A stretch of DNA of 64,000 nt, from the NCBI RefSeq assembly GCF_018449605.1, contig NZ_JAAVUW010000005.1:124001-188000 (forward strand). The letters run 5' to 3'. A model generated the notes under the pieces. It saw nothing but the letters and a program-made list of their open reading frames with translations. It made no database searches and was not told the origin of the DNA. This document shows, one piece after another, positions 52,021 through 62,235 of this stretch. The translations under genes were made by a program, and so were the position numbers. This stretch comes from Luteibacter sp. dw_328 (GTDB lineage Bacteria > Pseudomonadota > Gammaproteobacteria > Xanthomonadales > Rhodanobacteraceae). The stretch's first letter is position 1, and each line of letters starts with the position of its first letter.

Positions 52021-54000
52021 GTGACGACGCCCTTGTCCAATAGCGCCTATATCCGCTCGGAACATCTTCGTGCCCTCTGGCCCTGGCTGCCGCTGTGGTC
52101 GGTGATGGCCCTGCTCGCCATCTTCTCCCACGGCCCGATGCCGATGTTCTCCACGCGGACCCTCGCCGTGGCATGGGAGATGTGGGCGCACGGCCATTGG
52201 CTGGTGCCGCACATCAACGGCGATCCGTACAGCGAGAAAGTCCCCCTGCTGTTCTGGATGATCCATGCGGGCTGGGCCGTCTTCGGCGTCAACGACGTAT
52301 GGCCGCGGATCCTCGAGGTGATCTTTGGTGGCGCGCAGCTGGTGCTGGCGTCCGTCCTCGCCAGCCGGCTGTTTCCCACCCGCCCCTGGGTCGCCAAAGC
52401 CACGCCGTGGCTGTTGATGGCCTTTGCGTATGCCTTCCTGTTCGGCCTGCAGATCATGTACGAGGTGCTCCTCGTGGTCTGGGTGCTGGCGGCCCTGCTC
52501 TGCCTCACCCCCACGACCACCCGCGCCGAGCCGCGTTGGTGGCTGTTCGGCCTGATGGTCGGCCTCGGCCTGCTGACCAAGGGGCCGGTGATGGTGGTGC
52601 ACGTTCTGTTCCCGTTCCTGCTCGGACCGCTGTGGAACACCTGGGCACGCGACAACCGCGCGCGCTGGTACGGCTTCGGTGTGCTCGGTTTGCTGCTCGG
52701 CTTTGCCATCCTGCTGGCCTGGGCCATTCCCGCGGGACAGTCAGGCGGCGAAGCGTATCGCCAGCGCCTGTTCTTCACGCAGACCGCCGGACGCGTGGTG
52801 TCTGAACGTACCCAGGGGCTGCAGAATCATGCGCGGCCGGCCTGGTACTACCTGATCTACCTGCCGGTCATCGTGTTTCCGCTGAGCGGCTGGCTGCGTG
52901 GCATCGTGGCGTTGCCGATGACGCTGTTCCGCCGCCCCTGGCGCGTGGGCACGGTTGCGGCGCTGGTTGTCGCCGGCGTCGCCTTGCTCCTGTTGCTGGT
53001 TTCAGCAGCGGTCCCGCCGGTTGACGCACATGCGGACCAGATCCGCCGGGTGGTGGACCGGATCCTGCTGGTGCTGGTGCTGGTGCCCCTGTTCGTGGCG
53101 CTGGTGCGCCAGCCGCTCGAGTCGGGCCTGCAATTCCTCGTCGTCTGGTTGCTGCCTGCCCTGCTGACCTTCTCGCTGATCGGTGGCAAGCAGCTCTACT
53201 ACCTGCTGCCCGAGCTGGCTGGCGTGACCATGCTGGTGGCGGCCGCCGTGGCCGACCTGCGCGAACGCCACAAGGGACTCGCTGCGAGCTACGCCCTCGG
53301 CACGTGGCCGCTTTCGCTGGGCGCCTTCCTGCTCGCCATCGTGATGTTCGCCATGCCGGTGGTGGTGCCGACGCACTTCCCGGGCAACATCTGGCTGGTT
53401 GGGATGGCTCCCTACTCGCGCTTCTTCGGGGTCATTTTCGTCGTCCTCGGTGCCCTGCTCCTGCTGCGCGGCCGCGGTGAGATGCGCCGGCTGGCGTTCG
53501 CCGGACTGATCGGCACGGTGTCGCTCAATGCCTTGTTTACGATGGGCGTGTGGTATCGCTACGACCTCGCCCCGGCGTCGGCCTTCCTCGCCCAGGCCGA
53601 TGCCGCCGGGCGTCCCATCGGCAACCTGGGCACCGAGTACAACGGCCAGTACCACTTTGCCGGTCGCCTGATGCACCCCATCGCGCGCCTCAACGAATTG
53701 CCCGGCGCGGCCCCGCAGGCCGATGACGACGATGATGACGCCGCCGTCCATGACGGTGACAGCCTCGACGACTTCGCCAGACATCACCCCGATGGCCTCG
53801 TGGTGTCCTACGCCAAGCAGCCACCGGCGAATGCCTTCCGCTTCGCCCGACTGATCCAGCCTTCGCGCACCGGATGGCTGATGATCTGGGATGCCGCCAC
53901 GCTCAACGCCCTGCACATGGACCGTGTGCCGCCCGAGCCGAAGCAGGCGACGCTGCTTTATCCGCAGGATTACTGGCGCACGCGGACTGCGGCGCGATGA
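52021..54000 (+). CDS. GT39/ArnT-like membrane glycosyltransferase
   Basis: The 659-residue protein has ~12 membrane helices and the GT-C signature in the first periplasmic loop, PHINGDPYSEKVPLLFWM (with the acidic residue). It resembles ArnT/PMT-family transferases that use lipid-linked sugars. The C-terminal ~130 residues are soluble and contain a seven-residue Asp-rich run (ADDDDDDA) not typical of the family. It starts at a GTG and overlaps the TPR gene (ATGA). It is a likely sugar donor to lipid A or a glycan on the periplasmic side. Confidence 0.86.
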   Translation: MTTPLSNSAYIRSEHLRALWPWLPLWSVMALLAIFSHGPMPMFSTRTLAVAWEMWAHGHWLVPHINGDPYSEKVPLLFWMIHAGWAVFGVNDVWPRILEVIFGGAQLVLASVLASRLFPTRPWVAKATPWLLMAFAYAFLFGLQIMYEVLLVVWVLAALLCLTPTTTRAEPRWWLFGLMVGLGLLTKGPVMVVHVLFPFLLGPLWNTWARDNRARWYGFGVLGLLLGFAILLAWAIPAGQSGGEAYRQRLFFTQTAGRVVSERTQGLQNHARPAWYYLIYLPVIVFPLSGWLRGIVALPMTLFRRPWRVGTVAALVVAGVALLLLLVSAAVPPVDAHADQIRRVVDRILLVLVLVPLFVALVRQPLESGLQFLVVWLLPALLTFSLIGGKQLYYLLPELAGVTMLVAAAVADLRERHKGLAASYALGTWPLSLGAFLLAIVMFAMPVVVPTHFPGNIWLVGMAPYSRFFGVIFVVLGALLLLRGRGEMRRLAFAGLIGTVSLNALFTMGVWYRYDLAPASAFLAQADAAGRPIGNLGTEYNGQYHFAGRLMHPIARLNELPGAAPQADDDDDDAAVHDGDSLDDFARHHPDGLVVSYAKQPPANAFRFARLIQPSRTGWLMIWDAATLNALHMDRVPPEPKQATLLYPQDYWRTRTAAR

Positions 54001-54320
54001 CCGACCCCCTCGTCGAACGATTGCGCGCCCAGGTCGGCGGCGTTCGCGACGGGGCCTTGTTGCGCTTCTCCATCGGCAACGCGCATCTGGGCGATGGCGC
54101 CTATGCCGAGGCTGCCACCGCCTTCCGCGAAGCGCTGGGCTTCGATCCCGCCTATTCCGCGGCCTGGAAACTGCTGGGCAAGGCGCTGCTGGCGAAGGAC
54201 GACGAGGCTGGCGCCGCGGAGGCGTGGCGGCAGGGCATTACCGCGGCGACCGGCCGCGGCGATATGCAGGCGGCCAAGGAGATGACTGTCTTCCTCAAGC
54301 GCCTTTCGCGGAACGATTGA
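53997..54320 (+). CDS. Small TPR protein
   Basis: The 107-residue helical protein has two TPR-like repeats (RFSIGNAHLGDGAYAEAATAF and AWKLLGKALLAKDDEAGAAE, about 23-77), read as a protein-protein adaptor. ATGA overlap with the GT39 gene shows translational coupling. Its 3' end overlaps the convergent acyltransferase gene by 26 bp. The partner is unknown. Confidence 0.82.
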   Translation: MTDPLVERLRAQVGGVRDGALLRFSIGNAHLGDGAYAEAATAFREALGFDPAYSAAWKLLGKALLAKDDEAGAAEAWRQGITAATGRGDMQAAKEMTVFLKRLSRND

Positions 54321-55197
54321 TCCAGTACGGATTGCGACCGGACGCGTTGAAGCGCTTGTAGTGCCACTGGTACTGCGTGAAGGCGCGTTCCGCACACTGC
54401 TGCACACCGCGATTGAGCGCGGCGCAGGCCACGCCGAGGTCGGTACTGTCGATGCCTTCAGGGGCCGGCAGGACGTGGATGCGGAACCCGGCGCCCTCGG
54501 GCAAGCGCTCGGCGAAGCTGAATAGCACCGTGGCGCCCGTGCGCGCCGCCAGCCTTGGCAAGAGCACCATGGTTAAGGCTTCCACGCCGAAGAAAGGCGC
54601 GAACACACCCTCGCCTTCGCGGGGCCGCTGGTCCGGCAGGATGCCAACCGTGCCCCCGGCGGCAAGACGCTTGAACAGCGTGCGGACCCCGGCACCTTCG
54701 GCGCGCACCTGCTCCGGCGCGAGCTTGCCGCGCACCTTTCGGAGCAGCCCTTCGATCGCCGCGATACGCGGCGGCCGGTAAAGGATGGCCATGGGGGTCT
54801 TGCTGCAGAGCCAGTAATTGAGCAACTCCCAGCAGCCGAGATGGGGGGCGGCGACGATCACGCCCTTCCCCGACGCCAGCGCGGCGTCGAACAGCTCACC
54901 CCCCACGACCTCGCGGACCAGACCGAGCGAACGGTCGGCACCGGCGCCCCAGATGGCGGCGACCTCGGTCACCGACTTACCGGCCTCTTCCATCGTCTCT
55001 TCCAGGAGCGCGGCCCGTTCGGCGTCAGTCAGTCCGGGACGGGTCAGGCGCAGGTTCACGGCGGTGACATGGGTGCTGTGCGAGTGGGCACGCAACGCAC
55101 GCCGGCCCATCCAGGCGCCGACCGAGTGCACGGTCCGCAGCGAAAAAAGGCTGACCAGCCGGAGCAGGAGGTAAAGGAGGTAGATATCGGGACGCAT
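54295..55197 (-). CDS. Lysophospholipid/lipid A acyltransferase family protein (LpxL-like)
   Basis: The 300-residue LPLAT has the H-x4-E motif VAAPHLGCWELLNYW, LPDQRPREGEGVFAPFFG and a short N-terminal membrane segment. It belongs to the HtrB/LpxL/MsbB type that adds secondary acyl chains to lipid A. Its position beside LPS glycosyltransferases fits. It is convergent with the TPR gene and divergent from dtd (67 bp between starts). Confidence 0.88.
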   Translation of the reverse strand: MRPDIYLLYLLLRLVSLFSLRTVHSVGAWMGRRALRAHSHSTHVTAVNLRLTRPGLTDAERAALLEETMEEAGKSVTEVAAIWGAGADRSLGLVREVVGGELFDAALASGKGVIVAAPHLGCWELLNYWLCSKTPMAILYRPPRIAAIEGLLRKVRGKLAPEQVRAEGAGVRTLFKRLAAGGTVGILPDQRPREGEGVFAPFFGVEALTMVLLPRLAARTGATVLFSFAERLPEGAGFRIHVLPAPEGIDSTDLGVACAALNRGVQQCAERAFTQYQWHYKRFNASGRNPYWINRSAKGA

Positions 55198-55264
55198 CCG
55201 GAGAAGTGTACCGCCGCGTGCCGGCCTCCTTTAAGCTTGGCCGCCATCCGCCGTTAGCCTTCCC

Positions 55265-55708
55265 ATGATTGCAGTGATCCAGCGTGTGGAGTCCGCACGT
55301 GTCGATGTCGAGGGAGAAACCGTGGGTGCCATCGGCGCCGGCCTGCTCACGCTGGTCGCGGTCGAGCCGGGCGACGGTGAAGCCCAGTGCGTCCGCATGC
55401 TCGAGCGCCTTCGCGGTTACCGTGTGTTCTCCGACAGCGAGGGGAAAATGAACCTCAGCCTTGCCGATACCGAGGGCGGCCTGCTCCTGGTCAGCCAGTT
55501 CACCCTCGCCGCAGATACGCGCAAGGGCATGCGCCCCAGCTTCACCACGGCCGCGCCCCCGGCCGAAGCGAGCCGCTGGTTCGACCGCCTGGTCGAGCTG
55601 GCCCGCGCCGCCCACGGCCCGGGGGTGGAAATCGGACGCTTCGGTGCCCATATGAAGGTACATCTCATCAACGACGGTCCGGTCACCTTCCGCCTGGAGG
55701 TGCGCTGA
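55265..55708 (+). CDS. dtd: D-aminoacyl-tRNA deacylase
   Basis: The 147-residue Dtd hydrolyses D-aminoacyl-tRNA and Gly-tRNA-Ala. Conserved cross-subunit motifs are SQFTLAAD and NDGPVTF (the Gly-Pro motif). Length matches E. coli Dtd (145). It starts [18 protein letters not shown]. It is monocistronic upstream of rpoD. Confidence 0.95.
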   Translation: MIAVIQRVESARVDVEGETVGAIGAGLLTLVAVEPGDGEAQCVRMLERLRGYRVFSDSEGKMNLSLADTEGGLLLVSQFTLAADTRKGMRPSFTTAAPPAEASRWFDRLVELARAAHGPGVEIGRFGAHMKVHLINDGPVTFRLEVR

Positions 55709-55887
55709 GGCGTCCTTACGAGGGTCCATGGCCCTTTTTCCTCCTCATCGCGACGCTGACGCCCGGCCGGAAACGGCCATATGGCGCGATTCTTGCGTCC
55801 CCTCGATGAGCCCGATCCACTTGAAAACTGGTCAAAAAATCATCAAATGACTATACTGATCGGTTCCTGTAACCCGCGGCGGTCGGC

Positions 55888-57757
<1,870 letters not shown>

Positions 57758-57759
<2 letters not shown>

Positions 57760-57802
57760 TCGGTTTTGACATCTGGTTAGACGAAAACGCCCGCGCAAGC
57801 GG
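57758..57802 (+). repeat. Direct repeat copy A (rpoD stop/terminator)
   Basis: This ~45-bp sequence begins inside the rpoD TGA and runs through CTGGTTAG into the terminator stem. It matches 59852-59895 at roughly 85% of positions by eye, with differences in three short patches. The two copies bracket the toxin-antitoxin pair. Confidence 0.72.
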
Positions 57803-57810
57803 GCGTTTTC
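57783..57810 (+). terminator. rpoD terminator
   Basis: A 12-bp perfect stem (GAAAACGCCCGC / GCGGGCGTTTTC, GCAA loop) is followed by TTTT. It lies 23 bp after the rpoD stop. Confidence 0.9.
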
Positions 57811-57900
57811 TTTTGGCCCCATGAAATTTATCGAACTATCAATAACTTATTTTTTCAGGCATCTTTCAGACGTCAACCCGTCTGTTCAGTTCTTTACTCT

Positions 57901-57929
57901 GTTCGCGTTACGTGAACATAATTAATTAT
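57901..57929. promoter_or_regulatory. AT-rich palindromes upstream of the AbiEi-like antitoxin
   Basis: GTTC/GAAC half-sites are arranged 57901-57917, and a perfect palindrome ATAATTAATTAT lies at 57918-57929, 18 bp before the ATG. AbiEi-type antitoxins repress their own promoter by binding inverted repeats, so this is the likely operator. The leader is clearly more AT-rich than neighbouring DNA. Confidence 0.5.
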
Positions 57930-57947
57930 TGAACACGGAGCCGCCCC

Positions 57948-59006
57948 ATGAATGAAGATGAGCTCATCCATTGTGCCGTTGCCGCAGTCCGGGTGACGAC
58001 CGGCCTCGACTTCTCGGTAGTCGCTGCCGAGGCGACGAGTGTTGCCCAGAAGGGCTACAGAACCGACGCATTCCTGGATCTGGATCTTCCGGACGGGCAC
58101 AGGCGTTTCATTGCCGAATGCAAGTCGCGGGTCGACAGGACATCCATGCTCTTGCAGGTGAAGTCCCAACTGGACGCCGTTCGGTCAACCGCTTTGCCCC
58201 TCTTGGTCACGCATCGCATGTCCGCCAACATGCTGGACCAGTGCCGACAGATCGGACTGAATGTCATCGATGCGGCGGGAAACTGCTACCTCGAGGACAA
58301 GGGTCTCTTCGTGTTCGTCAAAGGCAACAAGCTACCTGATGACGCGCCAAGCGTACCGACCGATTACCGCGGTGGCACCAGCTATGGATCGCTCCGCCTC
58401 ATCTTTGCCCTGATCTGCAAGCCCGAACTGCTGGGGGCGTCGTACAGGGAACTGGTCAGCGTCTCAGGAATTTCCCTCGGCTCAGTCGGCTGGATCTTCA
58501 ACGATCTCGAATTACGAGGGCTCGTTTCGCAACGCGACGGCAACAAGCGACGCCACTTTCTGGACCTGCCTCGTCTTCAGGAAGAATGGGCAGCCAATTA
58601 CACCCACAAACTGAAGCCTCGACTCAAAACACAGCGGTTCAGCGCCCCAGAAACCGTAGCGAACTGGTGGCAGCGAGCGACAAGCTTTCGGGGTGATTTC
58701 TTGTGGGGCGGCGAAGTAGCAGCCGCTATTCTAGACGGACACTTGAAGCCGATTACAGCGACGCTCTACACGAAGCGACACTGGGACAAGACGGCCATCG
58801 CAGGGCTTGTCCAGCAACACAAACTCCGCGCCGACCACGAGGGCACAATCGAGATTGTCGAATCGTTCTGGAGCTTCGACAACGAGCAGACGGCACGCGG
58901 ACTCGTACCATCGTTATTGATTTATGCAGATCTGCTCGCGCTTCTGGATCCGCGAGCCGCCGAAGCAGCCGACGAACTCAGGGAACGTCATCTTCATCAT
59001 GCGTAA
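57948..59006 (+). CDS. Type IV toxin-antitoxin system AbiEi-family antitoxin
   Basis: The 352-residue protein has an N-terminal domain with the block DLDLPDGHRRFIAECKSRVD (nuclease-like E-C-K). A winged-helix DNA-binding region follows (about 150-205; SYRELVSVSGISLGSVGWIF and LRGLVSQRDGNKRRHFLDL), then a C-terminal domain (about 225-345) with WGGEVAAAILDG and HWDKTAIAGLVQQ, as in AbiEi/AbiGi antitoxins. It neutralises the toxin partner and represses the operon. It overlaps the toxin start by 8 bp. Base composition is visibly lower in GC than rpoD. Confidence 0.86.
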   Translation: MNEDELIHCAVAAVRVTTGLDFSVVAAEATSVAQKGYRTDAFLDLDLPDGHRRFIAECKSRVDRTSMLLQVKSQLDAVRSTALPLLVTHRMSANMLDQCRQIGLNVIDAAGNCYLEDKGLFVFVKGNKLPDDAPSVPTDYRGGTSYGSLRLIFALICKPELLGASYRELVSVSGISLGSVGWIFNDLELRGLVSQRDGNKRRHFLDLPRLQEEWAANYTHKLKPRLKTQRFSAPETVANWWQRATSFRGDFLWGGEVAAAILDGHLKPITATLYTKRHWDKTAIAGLVQQHKLRADHEGTIEIVESFWSFDNEQTARGLVPSLLIYADLLALLDPRAAEAADELRERHLHHA

Positions 59007-59874
59007 GTTGCCGAAAGATCGCCCCCTCGACCCGCTAAGTCTCGATATTCTCAGAGCCGTAAACTCAAGTGCACACGCGTTGAATGTACCCGTCATGCTC
59101 GTGGGGGCAACGGCGCGGGACATCATGCTTACGTTCCTGCACGACATTCCTGCTCGCAGGGCCACTGAGGACATGGACTTCGCTTTGGCCGTACCCAATT
59201 GGGAAGCATTCGAAAACGTGGCGCGGGCGTTGACTGACGACCCCAGGTTCACCATGGACAAATCTATGGCCCACCGCATCTTATTCCGCTACTCGGACAC
59301 ACTGCCTTCTCGGAGTGTCGATGTAGTCCCCTACGGTGCGGGGGTCGGCGGCGAGGTTTTCCGCTGGCCAAAGAACGACGACATCGAAATGAACGTGGCT
59401 GGTTACGAAGATGCGGCGAGAGCCGCTGAGTTAGTTGGGCTTGCGTCGGACTTAGATTTTCACGTGGTGACCTTGCCCGGCCTCACCTTGCTCAAGTACT
59501 TCGCATGGGTCGATCGCCGAACCACAACGCACAAGGACGCCTTCGATTTAGCCCTCATACTTCGTCAATATGGAGACGCAGGCAACCACGAGAGACTGTT
59601 TGGCGAAGCCATTGACCTCCTGGGTGCGGTCGAATTCGATCTGGACCGGGCATCACCAAGACTGCTTGGGCGGGATGTTGCAGGGCTCTGTTCCGGCGCG
59701 TCCCATGAGCGCCTGGCATCGCTACTTGCGGACTTTCGACTCATGGACGCGCTAGCGCTAGACATGGTTCGGGCCGGGGGCACCGATTCGACCGATGCCG
59801 GGCAGGCGCTTATCGGCGAGTTTCGAGCGGGCTTTCACTGGCGTTTGACTGGATCGGTAGCGACACCTGGTTAG
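58999..59874 (+). CDS. AbiEii/AbiGii-family nucleotidyltransferase toxin
   Basis: The 291-residue protein is of the DNA polymerase beta superfamily. The nucleotidyltransferase signature is VGATARDIML with downstream ATEDMDFAL, giving the Asp pair for metal binding. A later helical part (LPGLTLLKYFAWVDRRTTTHKDAFDLALIL) carries the conserved lysine/Asp block. Such toxins (for example AbiEii, MenT) transfer nucleotides to tRNA or other targets and stop growth. The last ~7 codons and the stop lie in a copy of the rpoD terminator repeat. The start at 58999 overlaps the antitoxin. Confidence 0.86.
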   Translation: MRKLPKDRPLDPLSLDILRAVNSSAHALNVPVMLVGATARDIMLTFLHDIPARRATEDMDFALAVPNWEAFENVARALTDDPRFTMDKSMAHRILFRYSDTLPSRSVDVVPYGAGVGGEVFRWPKNDDIEMNVAGYEDAARAAELVGLASDLDFHVVTLPGLTLLKYFAWVDRRTTTHKDAFDLALILRQYGDAGNHERLFGEAIDLLGAVEFDLDRASPRLLGRDVAGLCSGASHERLASLLADFRLMDALALDMVRAGGTDSTDAGQALIGEFRAGFHWRLTGSVATPG

Positions 59875-59895
59875 CTGAAAACGCCCGCGTAAGCG
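59852..59895 (+). repeat. Direct repeat copy B (end of toxin gene)
   Basis: This is the counterpart of 57758-57802. It shares GATCGGT, the GACA-C-TGGTTAG block and the AAAACGCCCGCG-AAGCGG stem. The toxin stop TAG (59872-59874) is the same TAG that lies non-coding in copy A. Confidence 0.72.
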
Positions 59896-59906
59896 GTCTT
59901 TTTTTT
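59877..59906 (+). terminator. Terminator of the toxin-antitoxin operon
   Basis: This is a degenerate relative of the rpoD terminator: CCGC/GCGG core stem with a GTAA loop, followed by eight T. The stem is shorter than in copy A, but the T-run is longer. Confidence 0.7.
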
Positions 59907-59991
59907 GGAGGGGGCTGTCGCCTGGCCGGGCCTTGGCAAGCCTTGCAGCCATGCGGTGTAATGCTGGCCAGGGATCAGGGGGTACATCGCT

Positions 59992-60249
59992 ATGGATATG
60001 TCACGCAGGCACGCCGATGGCCTCGCTCAGGCGCGCCGCGCACTCATGGCCAGGGGTCTCGACGACGAGAAGCTGTCGAGATGCATCTGTAAAAAAACCA
60101 GCGGATCGTCCGTCCTCGACTCGGTGACGCTCGCCTGGTCCAAGGGCTGGCGCTTCGACACGTCCGCTTGCCCGCGGGGAAAAGACGAGACGACCTACAG
60201 GATCGTCGTGCCGATTATCTTTTCGCTCGGATTTGGCAAGACTTTCTAG
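59992..60249 (+). CDS. Small hypothetical protein
   Basis: The 85-residue product starts MDMSRRHADGLAQARRALMA. It has an Arg/Ala-rich helix and then a beta-like part with two cysteines close together (CIC) and one more (SACPRG). There is no signal peptide or recognised family. It follows the toxin-antitoxin operon by 117 bp and precedes a small membrane protein by 28 bp. It could also be a decayed fragment. Confidence 0.5.
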   Translation: MDMSRRHADGLAQARRALMARGLDDEKLSRCICKKTSGSSVLDSVTLAWSKGWRFDTSACPRGKDETTYRIVVPIIFSLGFGKTF

Positions 60250-60277
60250 GGTGGTCGAACGGACGGGAGAAGGCTCA

Positions 60278-60640
60278 ATGGATGGTTTGTCGGCTAAAGA
60301 CATCGTTGGCGTGATCCTGGGGATCGCCTTCCTCGTGGTGATTGTGTTTATGCGTGGAAGTTCGTCGCGCCGGCAACCCAATGACACGTTTTTCAACTGC
60401 TGGCGCTGTAAGGCACTCACGCCGCACAACCAGCGCACGATTGAAGCGTGGCGTAACGAGAAGACTCACTTCTTCTGTGGGGCCTGCCATACCAAGTGGC
60501 TGCAGTCTCATCCTGCGCCGCCTGGACAGGCACGACCGGCCAAAGAGTACAGACCACGAAGGAGGTCGAGTCCCGTGGGAACTCTCGTGGCGCTCGGGGC
60601 CGTCATGGTGATCAGCGCTATCGCTCGTTCGTGCTCATAA
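60278..60640 (+). CDS. Small membrane protein with zinc-ribbon motif
   Basis: The 120-residue protein has an N-terminal membrane helix (VGVILGIAFLVVIVFM) and a Cys4 zinc-ribbon-like pair, CWRC and CGAC, 27 residues apart. A basic linker and a second hydrophobic segment follow at the C-terminus (LVALGAVMVISAIA). The start at 60278 lies near GGGAGAAGG. The family is not recognised. It lies 15 bp upstream of the next gene and is probably co-transcribed with it. Confidence 0.62.
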   Translation: MDGLSAKDIVGVILGIAFLVVIVFMRGSSSRRQPNDTFFNCWRCKALTPHNQRTIEAWRNEKTHFFCGACHTKWLQSHPAPPGQARPAKEYRPRRRSSPVGTLVALGAVMVISAIARSCS

Positions 60641-60654
60641 GGATTCCCGACACC

Positions 60655-61170
60655 ATGCGAATCGCGCAATTCCTCTTTGGCGACTCTCCGGCCGCCTTTC
60701 CGACCGACCTCTCGCTGGACGAATCGATCCGTCGCTTGTCTTCCGTCGTGGAGAAAGATGGCTTCCTCTCGGGCCTGCGCACGCACGAGGGGCAACGTGT
60801 CTTCGGGAGTGTCACTCAACGACGCGTACGTCTGACATGGGTGACGCCCTTTGTGAGCAACGTTTATCGGCCGCGCTTTGTCGGTCGCTTCGTAGCCGTA
60901 GGCGATAAGACGGTGTTGGTGGGTAAATTCGGCGTCTTGCCCGTGGTGAGAGCCTGGGCTTGTGTCTTCGCTATGGCCGGCATGCTTGGCGCGGGCATCG
61001 TCGCCTCTCAAGCGAACCCTGGCTTGTACCCACGTCTGGTTCTGTTGCTGGTGGCGATCGGCGTCAGCATGGTGGGTTTCGCCGCGGTCCGCCTGTCCCA
61101 ATGGCTGACAGGAGGCGTTCGGCGGGACCTGGCGACGTTCATCACTTCAAGTCTCTCGGGCAAAGGCTGA
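60655..61170 (+). CDS. Hypothetical protein with two membrane helices
   Basis: The 171-residue protein starts MRIAQFLFGDSPAAFPTDLS. The N-terminal half reads as soluble beta-type sequence (VFGSVTQRRVRLTWVTPFV). Two membrane helices follow (about 98-118 and 126-146). The order suggests a cytoplasmic domain anchored by a hairpin. No known family. It is part of the accessory small-gene run. Confidence 0.62.
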   Translation: MRIAQFLFGDSPAAFPTDLSLDESIRRLSSVVEKDGFLSGLRTHEGQRVFGSVTQRRVRLTWVTPFVSNVYRPRFVGRFVAVGDKTVLVGKFGVLPVVRAWACVFAMAGMLGAGIVASQANPGLYPRLVLLLVAIGVSMVGFAAVRLSQWLTGGVRRDLATFITSSLSGKG

Positions 61171-61253
61171 TCGCTCGCGCTGTGCAGCAGGGTGGCATCT
61201 CGCACTTTCTTGCGATCTAATGTGCACCGGGGAATCAACAGGGACATACCAGG

Positions 61254-61778
61254 ATGAAATGGATCTTCCGCTTCGTCGTGCTCGTAGTCGTCGTCTATGG
61301 GGGCCAGACTGCTTTCCGCCAGATCAGCCTCGCCCATGAGCGATATGAGCTCCGCAAGCAAGTACAAGCGCAGATAGAAGCCCTCCCGGCCGCCCAACGG
61401 CGAGCGGCGGCGCTCGGGGTCTATCTCAGCTTCTACTGGTCGGGTTCGAATCTGCTGCCCACCGTTTGCAAGAAGGAAGGCGTCGACCTGTCCGACTACC
61501 AGAGGGCCTACGCCGACCGTTACGCAGCCGAGCATGACCGTGTTCGTGCTGCCTACCGAAGTGTCGGTGGTAGCGAGCAAGCGATTATCTCCGCCCTCTC
61601 GGCGGGGAGCAGCGACGTCTTCAAGAAGGCATTACTGCGTGCTGCCGATATATCGCACAGTGGCGACAGCATGGCCGACGGCTGCCGGGCCATCCTGAAG
61701 AAGCAGGACAAGGTTCTGGACAGGATGAACTTTGCCGAGACCTTTCCCTATGTGTGGGGTGTCGCCGACGTTCGCTGA
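61254..61778 (+). CDS. Hypothetical periplasmic anchored protein
   Basis: The 174-residue protein has an N-terminal signal anchor (FRFVVLVVVVYGGQ, about 5-18) and a helical periplasmic part. This has two cysteines (VCKKEGVDL; DGCRAIL) that could form a disulfide. There is no enzyme motif or known family. It is the last of the four small plus-strand genes after the toxin-antitoxin operon; a GC hairpin follows 18 bp later. Confidence 0.65.
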   Translation: MKWIFRFVVLVVVVYGGQTAFRQISLAHERYELRKQVQAQIEALPAAQRRAAALGVYLSFYWSGSNLLPTVCKKEGVDLSDYQRAYADRYAAEHDRVRAAYRSVGGSEQAIISALSAGSSDVFKKALLRAADISHSGDSMADGCRAILKKQDKVLDRMNFAETFPYVWGVADVR

Positions 61779-61796
61779 CACCGCGGCGTCGCATGA

Positions 61797-61824
61797 GACA
61801 ACGCCCGCTTGAGCGGGCGTTGTC
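61797..61824. terminator. Hairpin between convergent genes
   Basis: A 12-bp perfect stem (GACAACGCCCGC / GCGGGCGTTGTC, TTGA loop) lies between the stops at 61778 (plus) and 61846 (minus). The core resembles the rpoD terminator stem, but no T-run follows, so it is a probable bidirectional 3' end. Confidence 0.65.
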
Positions 61825-61845
61825 GGCCGAACTGTTGCTCTTGGC

Positions 61846-62076
61846 TTAGCGGTGGTAAGCCGGGCGGTGCGCCGGATGGTGACGCGGCGGCGGACGGTGG
61901 TACGGACGGTGGTGGACCGGCCGGTGGTGATAGCGGTGATGCACCGGGCGATGGTGGACCGGGCGGTGATGCACCGGGTGATGCACGACTTCTCCGCGAC
62001 GCGACTGCGCCATCGACAGTGCTGGCATCGCCAGTGCCGTAACGGCCAGCGCAATGGCAATCAAAAGCTTCTTCAT
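61846..62076 (-). CDS. Small histidine-rich secreted protein
   Basis: The 76-residue preprotein has a clear signal peptide (MKKLLIAIALAVTALAMPAL, cleavage after SMA or AQ). The mature part is almost entirely HHRPV/HHRP repeats (about 20 His in ~50 residues), ending HHPAHRPAYHR. The start at 62076 has AAGGGGGG upstream. The repeat DNA is a run of GGTGGT-type triplets. Such peptides bind Ni, Cu or Zn; a periplasmic metal buffer is likely, but there is no named family. Confidence 0.72.
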   Translation of the reverse strand: MKKLLIAIALAVTALAMPALSMAQSRRGEVVHHPVHHRPVHHRPVHHRYHHRPVHHRPYHRPPPRHHPAHRPAYHR

Positions 62077-62235
62077 GACCCCCCCTTGCTTGTAGGAAAC
62101 GCGGCAAGCATGCGGGGAGCATGCTGAACTGTCGACCTTTTTTACGGCTCGTATCGTCACGCCCCCTTTCCGCGCCATGTGGGCCTTCACCCATCGTCGA
62201 ATGGGCATCCATTGGTTACACTTGGCACCGCGTAT

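Noticed and set aside
61846-62000. Short GGTGGT/CCGG repeats that could pass for a tandem DNA repeat or CRISPR-like array
   Set aside because: They are the HHRP codons of the His-rich peptide; there are no regular spacers.
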